21,015 bases of DNA from UBA1424 sp041669225 (GCA_041669225.1 JBAYBO010000018.1:1-21015); one strand, 5' to 3'; shown: positions 1 to 7,590, counted from the stretch's first letter. Made by a program: numbers and translations. Notes: generated by a model from the letters alone, not told the origin.

Positions 1-21
1 ACCAAGCTACGCTACATCCCG
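1..21 (-). tRNA. tRNA-Pro, 5' part only
   Basis: Read on the minus strand, this stretch begins CGGGATGTAGCGTAGCTTGG, which matches the acceptor 5' strand, T8-A9 position and D-arm of bacterial tRNA-Pro. The rest, including the anticodon, lies outside the window, so the identity rests on similarity of this 5' part only. It ends 4 nt after the CCA of the next tRNA upstream, as in a co-transcribed tRNA cluster. Confidence 0.7.
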
Positions 22-25
22 ACAC

Positions 26-102
26 TGGCGCGCCCGACAGGAGTCGAACCCGTAACCTTTAGATCCGTAGTCTAACGCTCTATCCAGTTGAGCTACGGGC
101 GC
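26..102 (-). tRNA. tRNA-Arg (anticodon ACG), CCA encoded
   Basis: The minus strand folds into a full cloverleaf. The acceptor arms GCGCCCG and CGGGCGC pair. The D-arm is GCTC/GAGC, and the anticodon stem TTAGA/TCTAA encloses the loop CTACGGA, giving anticodon ACG (Arg, CGN codons after A34 deamination). The T-arm ACGGG/CCTGT holds TTCGACT. The 3' CCA is encoded at 26-28. It is the middle gene of a Cys-Arg-Pro tRNA run. Confidence 0.97.
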
Positions 103-106
103 GTGT

Positions 107-121
107 CCGCCAAAATGGCGG
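107..121. repeat. Perfect hairpin in the tRNA-Cys/tRNA-Arg spacer
   Basis: CCGCCA-AAA-TGGCGG forms a 6-bp GC-rich stem with a 3-nt loop in an otherwise AT-rich 68-nt spacer. On the minus strand it is followed by ACACGCGCC, not a T-run, so it is not an ordinary intrinsic terminator. It sits 4 nt before the 5' end of tRNA-Arg and may guide processing of the precursor transcript. Its role is unknown. Confidence 0.6.
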
Positions 122-170
122 CTCATATAATATAAACCAAGCGGTTCGTATTATACAAGTAAGAAATAAT

Positions 171-244
171 TGGAGGTTCCTATCGGAGTTGAACCGACGC
201 TCATTGAGTTGCAGTCAATTGCCTTACCACTTGGCTAAGGAACC
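171..244 (-). tRNA. tRNA-Cys (anticodon GCA), CCA encoded
   Basis: The minus strand gives acceptor arms GGTTCCT/AGGAACC and discriminator T73, as is typical of tRNA-Cys. The D-arm starts TAGCC. The anticodon stem TTGA/TCAA holds the loop CTGCAAC with anticodon GCA. The T-arm CGTCGG/CCGATA holds TTCAACT. CCA is encoded at 171-173. It is the first gene after the promoter at 255-283. Confidence 0.97.
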
Positions 245-254
245 AGCGCAAGTA

Positions 255-283
255 ATTATAGCAAATGGCATTTGAACCTTCAA
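255..283 (-). promoter_or_regulatory. Strong promoter for the tRNA cluster
   Basis: On the minus strand, TTGAAG (278-283) is followed after exactly 17 bp by a perfect TATAAT (255-260), preceded by TGC as an extended -10. The predicted transcript start is near 248, a few nt before tRNA-Cys (244), as expected for a tRNA operon. Confidence 0.85.
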
Positions 284-284
284 T

Positions 285-300
285 AAGTAATAAATTACTT
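285..300. repeat. AT-rich inverted repeat after potD
   Basis: AAGTAA-TAAA-TTACTT lies between the potD stop (311) and the -35 of the tRNA promoter (278-283). The stem has little GC and no T-run follows on the minus strand, so termination of the pot transcript here is doubtful. Readthrough into the tRNA cluster is possible. Confidence 0.4.
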
Positions 301-310
301 CAAAAAAACG

Positions 311-1900
311 TTATCGACGAGACGACGAGGATTGTTGACGACGGGCACTGCGATTCTTTTTCGTTAAGTTCTTACGATAGATGAAGAAACCACCAAAGCC
401 AATCGCCGCCAAGGCGCCGACGACGATTAAGATAATCGCCCAGCCTGGTAAACTGCTAGCTTTAAACTCTTCCCACATTGCTAAAACATAAGCATTGTTG
501 TCACCAAAGTCGCGCATGATCGAAAGGCGTGGAATCATGTCGGCTTCAGGATATTGGGCGTAAAGCTGACGACCGACACTTTCTTCTTCAATATAAATGA
601 CGGCATCAGTTGTGACCGTGTCGCCAAAGAAATAACTTAAATCATAAGCAACATAAGTATCCGTGATTTCATTTGCTAATTTCCAGTCTTCAATCGGGGT
701 TTCCCATTCGTCTTCACGGACGTCGTACCACTCATGGACGAGGGCGTTGATATCTTCACCGCCGATAAAAGGGCTATAACCAATGTAATCCATATTTTGT
801 GCGGCGTTAACAGGATCAGAAACAAAATTTAGAAATTTTTGCGCTAACTCTTTATTTAAAGAGTCACTTTTGGGCATAACCCAACAATCAAACCAAATGT
901 TTCCGCCGGTTTCAGGCATGCTGTAATATAATTCAGTATCGATTTCTTCTTCGGCTTGGTCCATCGCATAGACGGCATCACCGCTCCAAGCGAGGTTAAT
1001 ACCGATTTTACCGGTGACAATATCTTGCTTTCCCGAATCGTTTTCAAAACCATAAATGTTTTCTTTTAGTTTTAATAATTCTTCTTTAACAGCAGCGACT
1101 GTATCTTTGTCGGAACGGTTGAAAATATCGGTTAACTGCGCATTGTAAGTAACAGGATTATATTCAGGTTTCGTATTATCAAGATATAAATCTTGCAAAT
1201 CGCGAATTTCTTCGTCAAAAACCCTCATGATGCCAACCGAATACGTATCGCGCATCGAGTCTTTAACCGAGATGGTGTCTTTGTAGTCGGCATTCCATAA
1301 TGAATTCCAGTCTTCCATATCGCCAATCACATCATCAGCGGCTAATCCGCGTTGTTCAAACGTTGGATAGGCTGGATTATATAAAATACCAAATGTCCCC
1401 CACATATAGCCGACGGCAAATTCTGAGACAGAATGCGTTACATCGGAAGTTTTATTGGTCGCTTCGAGATTCTCAAAAATACCTTTTAAATACGGTGAGG
1501 CATATTCATCGTAATTGGCTACATTAGTCGCGACATCATCAAGCGGTTCGAGCATGTCATTAACAATCATCTTTTGAATCATGTAGTCACTAGGACAAAC
1601 GAGATCATAAACGGATTTACCAGTTTGCAAAGAGTTCAGCATCGTTTCGTTCGTATCAAATGTATCGTAGACGACTTCGACGTTGACTCCTTCGCTTTCA
1701 AAAATAAAATCTTCAAACTGTTCGATAAGGTCTTTGGCATCATAGCCGTTTTCTGGGTCATTTAAATAAATGTAGTCTTCCCAGTTTAAGATGCGGAGAA
1801 CTTGATTTCCACCCTCATGTGGCTGGCCACTGCAGGATGCGAGCAAAAGCGCTGAGAAAAGAACGGCCGACGTGCTAGTAAATGTCTTCTTAAAATTCAT
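311..1900 (-). CDS. potD: PotD-like spermidine/putrescine-binding lipoprotein with extra C-terminal membrane anchor
   Basis: This is the extracellular solute-binding protein of a polyamine ABC importer (529 aa). The N-terminus has a lipoprotein signal with lipobox LASC (Cys23). The PotD signature features follow: LRILNWEDYI near residue 35, VCPSDYMIQKM near 100, and GKIGINLAWSGDAVYAM near 300. Family members usually have about 340-360 aa; this one carries an extra stretch before the conserved end, plus a hydrophobic segment (about 487-508) followed by a basic tail. It is therefore predicted to be anchored both by lipid and by a C-terminal helix with a cytoplasmic tail. The start is supported by GGGAGG upstream. 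It overlaps potC by 11 nt and is last in potABCD. The exact polyamine cannot be read from the sequence. Confidence 0.93.
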   Translation of the reverse strand: MNFKKTFTSTSAVLFSALLLASCSGQPHEGGNQVLRILNWEDYIYLNDPENGYDAKDLIEQFEDFIFESEGVNVEVVYDTFDTNETMLNSLQTGKSVYDLVCPSDYMIQKMIVNDMLEPLDDVATNVANYDEYASPYLKGIFENLEATNKTSDVTHSVSEFAVGYMWGTFGILYNPAYPTFEQRGLAADDVIGDMEDWNSLWNADYKDTISVKDSMRDTYSVGIMRVFDEEIRDLQDLYLDNTKPEYNPVTYNAQLTDIFNRSDKDTVAAVKEELLKLKENIYGFENDSGKQDIVTGKIGINLAWSGDAVYAMDQAEEEIDTELYYSMPETGGNIWFDCWVMPKSDSLNKELAQKFLNFVSDPVNAAQNMDYIGYSPFIGGEDINALVHEWYDVREDEWETPIEDWKLANEITDTYVAYDLSYFFGDTVTTDAVIYIEEESVGRQLYAQYPEADMIPRLSIMRDFGDNNAYVLAMWEEFKASSLPGWAIILIVVGALAAIGFGGFFIYRKNLTKKNRSARRQQSSSSRR

Positions 1901-2753
1901 GGTTTTCCCTCCCCTTGCGAATTTTCTTCACATTTTTAGTTTTATTACGGTACAAAGTAATACCGATAACAACAAGTAAAACGACAATAAATATAATCAA
2001 TGTCAAAGCCCGCATTTCTGGAGGAATCGGACCCCGCTTTATTTTAGCTTGGACAAGGGTTGAAAGAGTCTCAATCGTTCCTTCTCCATTGAGGAGTCCC
2101 GTGCCTCTAGTGAAGGCCGTGATGATAAAATCATCAAGTGATAAAGTTAACGAAAGAAGAAAGCCGGAAAGAATACCAGGCATAATCTGCGGGATAATAA
2201 CTTTCCATAACGCTTTTTGCGGAGTGGCTCCCAAATCGAGGGCAGCTTCATATAGATGAGGATCAAGTTGCATCAATTTCGGACGAACCGATATGTAAAC
2301 GAAAGGAATTGACAAGACGACATGTCCGATAAGTAGCGTCCAAAAGCCAAAGATTGATTGACCGCGGAAAATTACACTACCAATAAAAACAAACAAGACC
2401 GTCAAAGACAAAGCCATGACGATTTCAGCGTTTACAATCGGTATTTGCGTGACACCCTCATATATTTTTTGAGCCCGTTTGCGGCTATAAAAAGCACCAA
2501 TTGCTCCGGATGTACCAAGAAGAGTTGAAATAACTGCGCTTATGAAGGCAATAATTAACGTATTGCCAAGGGCGACCATTATTTCTTCGCTTTGAAAGAG
2601 GCGAGCATATAAATTAAATGAAAACCCGGTCCAGACACCAACATTAGTCGCTTCGGTAAATGAAAAGACGATTAAAACAAGAATCGGAAGATACATTAAA
2701 AACAGTATTAAATATACGTAAATACTCGCAAAAAGTTTCTTACTCTTTACCAT
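1890..2753 (-). CDS. potC: Polyamine ABC transporter permease PotC
   Basis: This is the second integral-membrane subunit of the polyamine importer (287 aa), with about six hydrophobic segments beginning at residue 11. The binding-protein-dependent permease EAA loop is clear (YEAALDLGATPQKALWKVII, about 168-187) and is where the PotA ATPase docks. SLDDFIIT, about 207-214, is typical of PotC. A GAGGTGG site precedes the ATG. The start overlaps the potB stop by 7 nt (ATGGTAA) and the end overlaps potD by 11 nt, so translation is probably coupled. The C-terminal tail is basic and cytoplasmic. The assignment is secure at family level. Confidence 0.95.
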   Translation of the reverse strand: MVKSKKLFASIYVYLILFLMYLPILVLIVFSFTEATNVGVWTGFSFNLYARLFQSEEIMVALGNTLIIAFISAVISTLLGTSGAIGAFYSRKRAQKIYEGVTQIPIVNAEIVMALSLTVLFVFIGSVIFRGQSIFGFWTLLIGHVVLSIPFVYISVRPKLMQLDPHLYEAALDLGATPQKALWKVIIPQIMPGILSGFLLSLTLSLDDFIITAFTRGTGLLNGEGTIETLSTLVQAKIKRGPIPPEMRALTLIIFIVVLLVVIGITLYRNKTKNVKKIRKGRENHEF

Positions 2754-3541
2754 AGGTTACCACCTCGTGAAGCGAAGTCATCTTTATTAAAACGCCGCGA
2801 AATAATTAAGGTGATGCCAACAATCGCCAACATTATCAATGCCATAAATGAGCCATCATTCCATTGCGAACTTGAGAAATTTAAATAGATAGAATTGCCA
2901 AACAAGGTAATTTTTCCTTCGGAAAGAACATCAGAAATAACGTAGCTGGACATCGTCGGCATGAAAACCATCGTTGAAGCCGAGACAACACCCGGTAGAG
3001 ATTGAGGAAGAATCGATTTGGTAAATACTTGAAAAGGATTCGCACCTAAGTCCGCCGCCGCCTCAATTTGACTTTGATCAAGTTTTAGCATCGTGGAATA
3101 AAGTGGCAAAATAGTAAATGGTAAGAAGTTATAAACCATACCGACCATCGTCGCAAAATATGGATACTTTCCACCGCTGATTCCAAACCACGTAAGTAGG
3201 TCGCGGGTCGCTCCCGTTCTAAGCACAAAGTTAATCCACATCGGCATGACAAAGAGTAAAACCAAAACGGTGTTTGTGTTGTATTGCTTACGGGCCAGAA
3301 AATACGCAAGTGGATACCCAATCAGCAAGCAGAGAAGAGTATTTAAAATGCCAATAAAGAACGAGACGAGTAAAACATTCAGTTTTGTCGTCGAAGAAAA
3401 GAAGCGGACGAGTGAGGCAAATGAAATTTGACCTCCGGCATCAGAAAAAGCGTAATACACGATTAATAAAATCGGGATAATGACAAAAAGGGCTAAGAAA
3501 ACCCCATAGGGAATTGCCAAATATTTACGCTTAAAGTTCAT
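2747..3541 (-). CDS. potB: Polyamine ABC transporter permease PotB
   Basis: This is the first permease subunit of the importer (264 aa), multi-spanning, with EAA loop EAAADLGANPFQVFTKSILP. The start is placed at the ATG at 3541 (MNFKRKYLAIPYG) because AAAGGAGA lies just upstream and the hydrophobic permease N-terminus begins there. A longer reading to 3694 would lie wholly inside potA and give a non-permease-like leader. The chosen start overlaps the potA stop by 11 nt (ATGAACTTTAA), nearly the same string as the potC/potD overlap. It pairs with PotC to form the membrane channel. Confidence 0.94.
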   Translation of the reverse strand: MNFKRKYLAIPYGVFLALFVIIPILLIVYYAFSDAGGQISFASLVRFFSSTTKLNVLLVSFFIGILNTLLCLLIGYPLAYFLARKQYNTNTVLVLLFVMPMWINFVLRTGATRDLLTWFGISGGKYPYFATMVGMVYNFLPFTILPLYSTMLKLDQSQIEAAADLGANPFQVFTKSILPQSLPGVVSASTMVFMPTMSSYVISDVLSEGKITLFGNSIYLNFSSSQWNDGSFMALIMLAIVGITLIISRRFNKDDFASRGGNLW

Positions 3542-5045
3542 ATTTCGCCAAGTCTCCTTTAACGCGCAATTGGATATGTTCAGGGGCAACATTAATCGAA
3601 ACAACATCATTTTCGTTGAAGGCATATTGTGTATCGACGACGAAATCTTCCTCATCTTCAGTCCGTACCGTATATTGATAATGGTCACCGACATATAGTA
3701 AAGAAATAACCATTCCTGTCGTTTGACCTTGACTTATGTCATCAGATAATTCGATGTCGCTAAGCTGAATTTCAGCGACGACATCCGCATCGTTAAAATC
3801 ATAACGAACACCCTTTTTGCTGACGACATAACCATCTTCGTCTAAGCTCGACTGGGCGACTAATTTCGTGACATCACAATCAAAAGCGACGTTGCCGATA
3901 ACGACTTGGTTATTTTTATTAATCCAGGCATCGAAGTAACTGTTTACAGTAAATTCTTTCTTCATGACATGAATGCTCTCTGGATCAATGACAAGAGCGA
4001 CGAGTTTTGTATCAGGAAAGTCTTTCGTGCTTTGCACGACAACTTCATTTTTTCCAACCATCACAACATATTCGAAGTGAACACCTTTAAATATCTTATT
4101 AACGATTTTGGCATCAACCATGCCTTGACCCGCTTCTACGATTTCCACGTCCTCAGGACGGATAACGACATCAACTTTATCATTAAGGGGAAAATCATCA
4201 TCACAAGGAAAATTAGCATTAATAAAACGAACGACTTTACTAGCAACCATTGTTGCATTATAAATATTTGAATTACCGATAAAATCGGCAACGAACGCAT
4301 TCACCGGTTCATTATATATGTCCATCGGTGTACCGACCTGTTGAATGACACCATCTTTCATAACAACAATCGTGTTTGACATAGTCAGGGCTTCTTCTTG
4401 GTCGTGAGTCACATAGATAAAAGTTATGCCTAATTTATCGTGCATGGCTTTAAGTTCAAGCTGCATGTCTTTGCGCATCTTTAAATCTAAGGCACCGAGC
4501 GGCTCATCAAGCAATAAAATCTTTGGTTCGTTAACGATGCAGCGGGCAATCGCCACTCTTTGCTGTTGACCACCGGATAAAGTTTGAACATCGCGGTCTT
4601 CTAATTCTTCAAGATCGACCATTTTTAATGCTTTCGCAATCTTCTCGTCAATTTCCGTGATTGTCAGATGGCGGTTTCTTGTTTTTTCCTCGCCATTTTT
4701 GTCGGTATAAGCTTCAACAATCTTTTTCAGTTTTAAGCCAAATGCGACATTATCATAAACGTCAAGATGCGGAAATAAGGCATAACGCTGAAAGACGGTA
4801 TTAACCGGGCGTTTATAAGGCGGCAAGATAGAAATATCTGTGCCATTCAATAATATTTCACCGCTTGTCGGCGTTTCGAAACCAGCAATCATCCGTAAAG
4901 TCGTGGTTTTCCCACAGCCCGAGGGACCAAGAATCGTCACGAATTCTCCTTTTTTAATATCTAAGTTAAAATTATCAACGACAATCGTGCCATCAAATTG
5001 TTTTGAAACGTTTTTAAGACTAATAATAATTTCGTTCTTGGGCAT
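3531..5045 (-). CDS. potA: Polyamine ABC transporter ATPase PotA, with long C-terminal extension
   Basis: This is the ATPase of the importer (504 aa from the chosen start). The nucleotide-binding domain is complete: Walker A GPSGCGKTT (40-48), Q-loop Gln86, signature LSGGQQQR (156-163), Walker B ILLLDEP (176-182) and H-loop His214. A charged insertion of about 20 residues (near 100-125) follows the Q-loop. E. coli PotA is about 378 aa. Here TOBE-like sequence near 270-360 (VVIRPEDVEIV) is followed by about 130 further residues that end in a second TOBE-like motif (VSINVAPEHIQLRV). An ATG at 5051 directly abuts GAGGTGA with no spacing, whereas the ATG at 5045 lies 6 nt after it, so 5045 is preferred. 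First gene of potABCD. Confidence 0.94.
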   Translation of the reverse strand: MPKNEIIISLKNVSKQFDGTIVVDNFNLDIKKGEFVTILGPSGCGKTTTLRMIAGFETPTSGEILLNGTDISILPPYKRPVNTVFQRYALFPHLDVYDNVAFGLKLKKIVEAYTDKNGEEKTRNRHLTITEIDEKIAKALKMVDLEELEDRDVQTLSGGQQQRVAIARCIVNEPKILLLDEPLGALDLKMRKDMQLELKAMHDKLGITFIYVTHDQEEALTMSNTIVVMKDGVIQQVGTPMDIYNEPVNAFVADFIGNSNIYNATMVASKVVRFINANFPCDDDFPLNDKVDVVIRPEDVEIVEAGQGMVDAKIVNKIFKGVHFEYVVMVGKNEVVVQSTKDFPDTKLVALVIDPESIHVMKKEFTVNSYFDAWINKNNQVVIGNVAFDCDVTKLVAQSSLDEDGYVVSKKGVRYDFNDADVVAEIQLSDIELSDDISQGQTTGMVISLLYVGDHYQYTVRTEDEEDFVVDTQYAFNENDVVSINVAPEHIQLRVKGDLAKYEL

Positions 5046-5108
5046 TTTCATTCACCTCATTATCGTGTCAATTTTAAGGCGAACAGGCCGGAAAATTTTC
5101 ACGAATAA

Positions 5109-5137
5109 AATATAGAAGAAAACAAACTAAAATACAA
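5109..5137 (-). promoter_or_regulatory. Candidate promoter of potABCD
   Basis: On the minus strand, TTGTAT (5132-5137) is followed after 17 bp by TATATT (5109-5114), giving a leader of about 55-60 nt before potA. The -35 match is poor and the region is AT-rich, so chance matches are likely. Confidence 0.35.
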
Positions 5138-5243
5138 CAAAATTTCATCAAGAAAAACTGAAAATATTTTCACCCCATTTTTTTGAAACACATTTTTGCA
5201 AAATTTACTTGACCACATCTAACTTTTTTAATAATTCTAAAAA

Positions 5244-5259
5244 TGCCTTTTTGCTAGCG
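5244..5259. repeat. Direct repeat copy 1 (TGCCTTTTTGCTAGCG)
   Basis: This matches the copy at 5317-5332 at 15 of 16 positions. It contains the palindrome GCTAGC and is followed, as in copy 2, by a T5 run. The start-to-start distance is 73 bp, about seven helical turns. A regulatory-protein site is one explanation. Confidence 0.65.
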
Positions 5260-5316
5260 GTTTTTGAAATAATTTTTGCTTACATTATGCCTAAAAAAGT
5301 CATCGTAAAAATATTT

Positions 5317-5332
5317 TGCATTTTTGCTAGCG
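5317..5332. repeat. Direct repeat copy 2 (TGCATTTTTGCTAGCG)
   Basis: Second copy of the 16-bp repeat, 100 bp before the 5433 start codon. Shorter TTTTTGC cores also occur at 5193 and 5273. Only this copy also forms a hairpin with downstream sequence. Confidence 0.65.
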
Positions 5333-5342
5333 TTTTTAGCAA
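5324..5342. repeat. Small inverted repeat overlapping repeat copy 2
   Basis: TTGCTA (5324-5329) and TAGCAA (5337-5342) are perfect complements around a 7-nt loop. The stem is short, and no T-run follows on the plus strand. It could be an operator half-site pair or chance in AT-rich DNA. Confidence 0.4.
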
Positions 5343-5432
5343 TTGAAAAGCCTAAATGAGAATTTTTTAAAAAATTGTATTTGTCGCAATAATTGCAACT
5401 GATGAATATAATAGTAATTCGAGGTATATTTT

Positions 5433-6542
5433 ATGAAACGTCTGGGATTATTAATAACCGCCTTAAGTTTAACCGCAACTCTACTAAGTGGTTGCGACGG
5501 CAATAATAAAAAAGCATTTTTGCTTTTTGGAACCATAACTAACGAGCTTGTTTCCCTAACATATGAACAATACAGTGAAAAAATTGAAGAAAAAAATGAT
5601 TTTATTATCTTCTCGACTCCAAATTCGGTTTGCACATGTTGGACCAGTTTTCGCGATTCGATTCTCATGCCTTATCGCCAAACGAATAATCTTCTTATTT
5701 ATACAATTCCTTTTTTGGAGTTTTTTGATGATGACAACCTCAAGCGCGACTCTTACGGACTTGATTTCATAAGTTCCGCACAAACATTAGGCATTTTCAA
5801 AGATGGTAGACTCATCGAAAACCGTCCTTACAACTCAACTCATAAGATATGGGACAGCAAGGATTCTTTTTCAACCTTCATGGAAGAATTGATTATCATG
5901 CCGACAATTATTGATATTAATTTGACCAAACTACAAAACTTGTATACTCAGAATTCAAGTTTCTCAGTCTTATATTATGATGAAAACGCCGAGTCAAACT
6001 ACTTGCACGAAAATTTACTAACTAACTATGCCAGAGACAATGTCGGCAATATGAATAATCTTTACATGGTAAACACTAATGTAAATGGTATAAAACTTAC
6101 TGCTAATGCCTATGACGAAACGCAGTGGCAACATTTTAAAGATACTTTTGGCTTATCTGAAGTTAATAACGCCGACCTAGGTTATAACAATGGATTCGTG
6201 CCAAGCGCTCAATATATCGAGCCGGACGGCACAAACACTAATGGAGATGTCATTAAAGCTCAAACTGTTTATCTCAACGATACTATAGAGGCAAGTGATA
6301 ATCCGGCTATTTTTGAGATTTCAAGCAGTTATTATTCCCTAGCGCGTGAAAGTGTTCTCACTTATTTATCCGACTTTGTCGGAGATAAGATTATTGAGGG
6401 CAAAGAAATACCTTCCGAAGACGTTTTGATAAATGGCGAAAATGTTATTTGGGAAAACGATAAAGCGGCTCTATATCACGATCCATTATTCGCCGCCTTT
6501 CTCGATTATAGTCTTCCGCAGGCAACTTACGTTCTTGAGTAA
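5433..6542 (+). CDS. Lipoprotein with two possible thioredoxin-like domains
   Basis: Hypothetical 369-aa surface lipoprotein; the signal ends in LLSGC (Cys21). Residues 56-130 read like a thioredoxin fold: a strand FIIFSTP, then Cys-Thr-Cys (67-69) at a helix start, then the strand LLIYTIP, and later TLGIFKDGRLI, which resembles the strand after the cis-Pro loop. The usual CxxC is CxC here and the usual cis-Pro is absent. A second unit may follow: SFSVLYYDE near 167 and FVPSAQYIEPDG (245-256), the latter with a Pro where cis-Pro is expected, but without Cys. It may act in redox or folding at the cell surface, or be only structural. GAGGT at 5421 precedes the ATG. The fold assignment is inference from motif spacing. 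Confidence 0.75.
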   Translation: MKRLGLLITALSLTATLLSGCDGNNKKAFLLFGTITNELVSLTYEQYSEKIEEKNDFIIFSTPNSVCTCWTSFRDSILMPYRQTNNLLIYTIPFLEFFDDDNLKRDSYGLDFISSAQTLGIFKDGRLIENRPYNSTHKIWDSKDSFSTFMEELIIMPTIIDINLTKLQNLYTQNSSFSVLYYDENAESNYLHENLLTNYARDNVGNMNNLYMVNTNVNGIKLTANAYDETQWQHFKDTFGLSEVNNADLGYNNGFVPSAQYIEPDGTNTNGDVIKAQTVYLNDTIEASDNPAIFEISSSYYSLARESVLTYLSDFVGDKIIEGKEIPSEDVLINGENVIWENDKAALYHDPLFAAFLDYSLPQATYVLE

Positions 6543-6546
6543 ATAA

Positions 6547-6578
6547 AAAGTGCGATACTTAGTCGCACTTTGCTTTTT
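6547..6578. terminator. Shared terminator between the 5433 gene and ldh
   Basis: AAAGTGCGA (6547-6555), a 7-nt loop and TCGCACTTT (6563-6571) form a 9-bp perfect stem. The plus strand continues GCTTTTT. The minus strand continues TTATTTA after its own closing TTT. It lies between two convergent genes, 4 nt after one stop and 5 nt from the other, and probably serves both. Confidence 0.85.
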
Positions 6579-7533
6579 AGAAGCCGATTTCGCTAATGAT
6601 CTTTTTCAAGTGTTCGCTCGATTTGACTAAGTCTTCGATTTCTTGTTTTGAAAACTTGGGCGTCAAAAGCCGAGCCGCACCTTGCCGGTTAACGATGTTC
6701 GGTAGCGACAAATACACATCATGGATTGTTCCGTCATAGGCATTTTCAATTAGTGAAGAGACGGTCAAAATACTATTCGTGTTATTCACAATCGCCTCCA
6801 CGATGCGGGCAACCGCTAAGGCGACTGCGTAATATGTCGCCCCTTTCTTAGAAATGATGTCGTAGGCGGCGTGTTTAACTTCGCCGAGTAATTCATCAAA
6901 TTTAAGTTTTCCGTGGCAAGCGCAGCGATTACAGCTCGCGCAGTAGTCTTCTAAGTTAACGCCGCCAATCGTCGTAATCGAAAGCGTCGCGACTTCGCTA
7001 TCGCCGTGTTCGCCAACAACGTAAGTGTGAATATTCCGCGAATCAACACCAGTATCCTCACTAATCAAGTATTTTAGACGTGAAGTATCAAGAACGGTTC
7101 CACTTCCAATTACTCGTCCCGGTGCTAGATTTAATTTCTTATTTACATAGTAAGAAAGAATATCAACAGGATTTGTGACAACAAGAATGATAACTTCCTC
7201 ATCTAAATAGGGACGAATACCTTCGATAATCGAATCGAAAACCTGAATATTTCTTTTTAACAAATCAATGCGGGTTTCGCCATCTCGCTGACCAACCCCA
7301 GCGGTGATAATAATGATGTGGGCATCTTGGCAATCTTTATAATCGCCAGCCTTTAAAATCTTTGGCGAAACAAAAGACATGCCGTGTTGCATATCTAATA
7401 CATCGCCTTCGGCTTTATTTTTATTAATGTCGATAATGACAATTTCGTTGACAGTTTGACCTTGCAAGAGAGTGAAGGCGGTCGATGATCCGACGGCACC
7501 ATCACCAATAATAACAACTTTACGGTTTTCCAT
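6577..7533 (-). CDS. ldh: L-lactate dehydrogenase
   Basis: This enzyme reduces pyruvate to L-lactate with NADH, regenerating NAD+ in fermentation (318 aa, normal length). It has the Rossmann motif GDGAVGS (10-16), acidic Asp35 for NAD, and Gln82 in the substrate loop GQRDGETR, which points to lactate rather than malate dehydrogenase. Arg88, Asp149 and Arg152 are conserved, and the catalytic His176 lies in GEHGDSE. His169 fits the position of the fructose-1,6-bisphosphate-site His of Bacillus enzymes, and Lys154 replaces the Arg of that site. A Cys-rich stretch, CASCNRCACH (198-207), is unusual. A GGAGGT site precedes the ATG. It is last in a long minus-strand run and is followed by a terminator. 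Confidence 0.96.
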   Translation of the reverse strand: MENRKVVIIGDGAVGSSTAFTLLQGQTVNEIVIIDINKNKAEGDVLDMQHGMSFVSPKILKAGDYKDCQDAHIIIITAGVGQRDGETRIDLLKRNIQVFDSIIEGIRPYLDEEVIILVVTNPVDILSYYVNKKLNLAPGRVIGSGTVLDTSRLKYLISEDTGVDSRNIHTYVVGEHGDSEVATLSITTIGGVNLEDYCASCNRCACHGKLKFDELLGEVKHAAYDIISKKGATYYAVALAVARIVEAIVNNTNSILTVSSLIENAYDGTIHDVYLSLPNIVNRQGAARLLTPKFSKQEIEDLVKSSEHLKKIISEIGF

Positions 7534-7590
7534 AGTAATTTACCTCCGAATAAATATTAAAATATTTGCCGGTTATTTCATAACGATATG

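Larger units (their letters stand above)
5046..5432. other. Divergent intergenic region between potA and the 5433 lipoprotein gene
   Basis: This stretch of nearly 400 bp is very AT-rich and holds no convincing gene. It contains a possible minus-strand pot promoter (5109-5137), two near-identical 16-bp repeats (5244 and 5317), a hairpin (5324-5342), and AT palindromes GAAAATTTTC (5091-5100) and GAAAATATTTTC (5160-5171). On the plus strand a perfect TATAAT (5407-5412) lacks a good -35 and would leave a very short leader with the GAGGT site at 5421. TTGACC (5209) with TAATTC 17 bp on is a second weak plus-strand option. Confidence 0.6.

Noticed and set aside
285..300. Terminator after potD
   Set aside because: The inverted repeat is AT-rich and no T-run follows on the minus strand, so it is listed only as a repeat.
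2747..3694. Longer reading of potB starting at 3694
   Set aside because: The extra 51 residues lie wholly inside potA and do not look like a permease N-terminus; AAAGGAGA fixes the start at 3541.
3906..4271. Plus-strand open frame of 121 residues inside potA
   Set aside because: It is antisense to the potA C-terminal region, with no family resemblance and no promoter or ribosome site.
5336..5668. Minus-strand open frame of 110 residues over the start of the 5433 gene
   Set aside because: It is opposite a gene with a good lipoprotein signal, and its sequence has no domain features.
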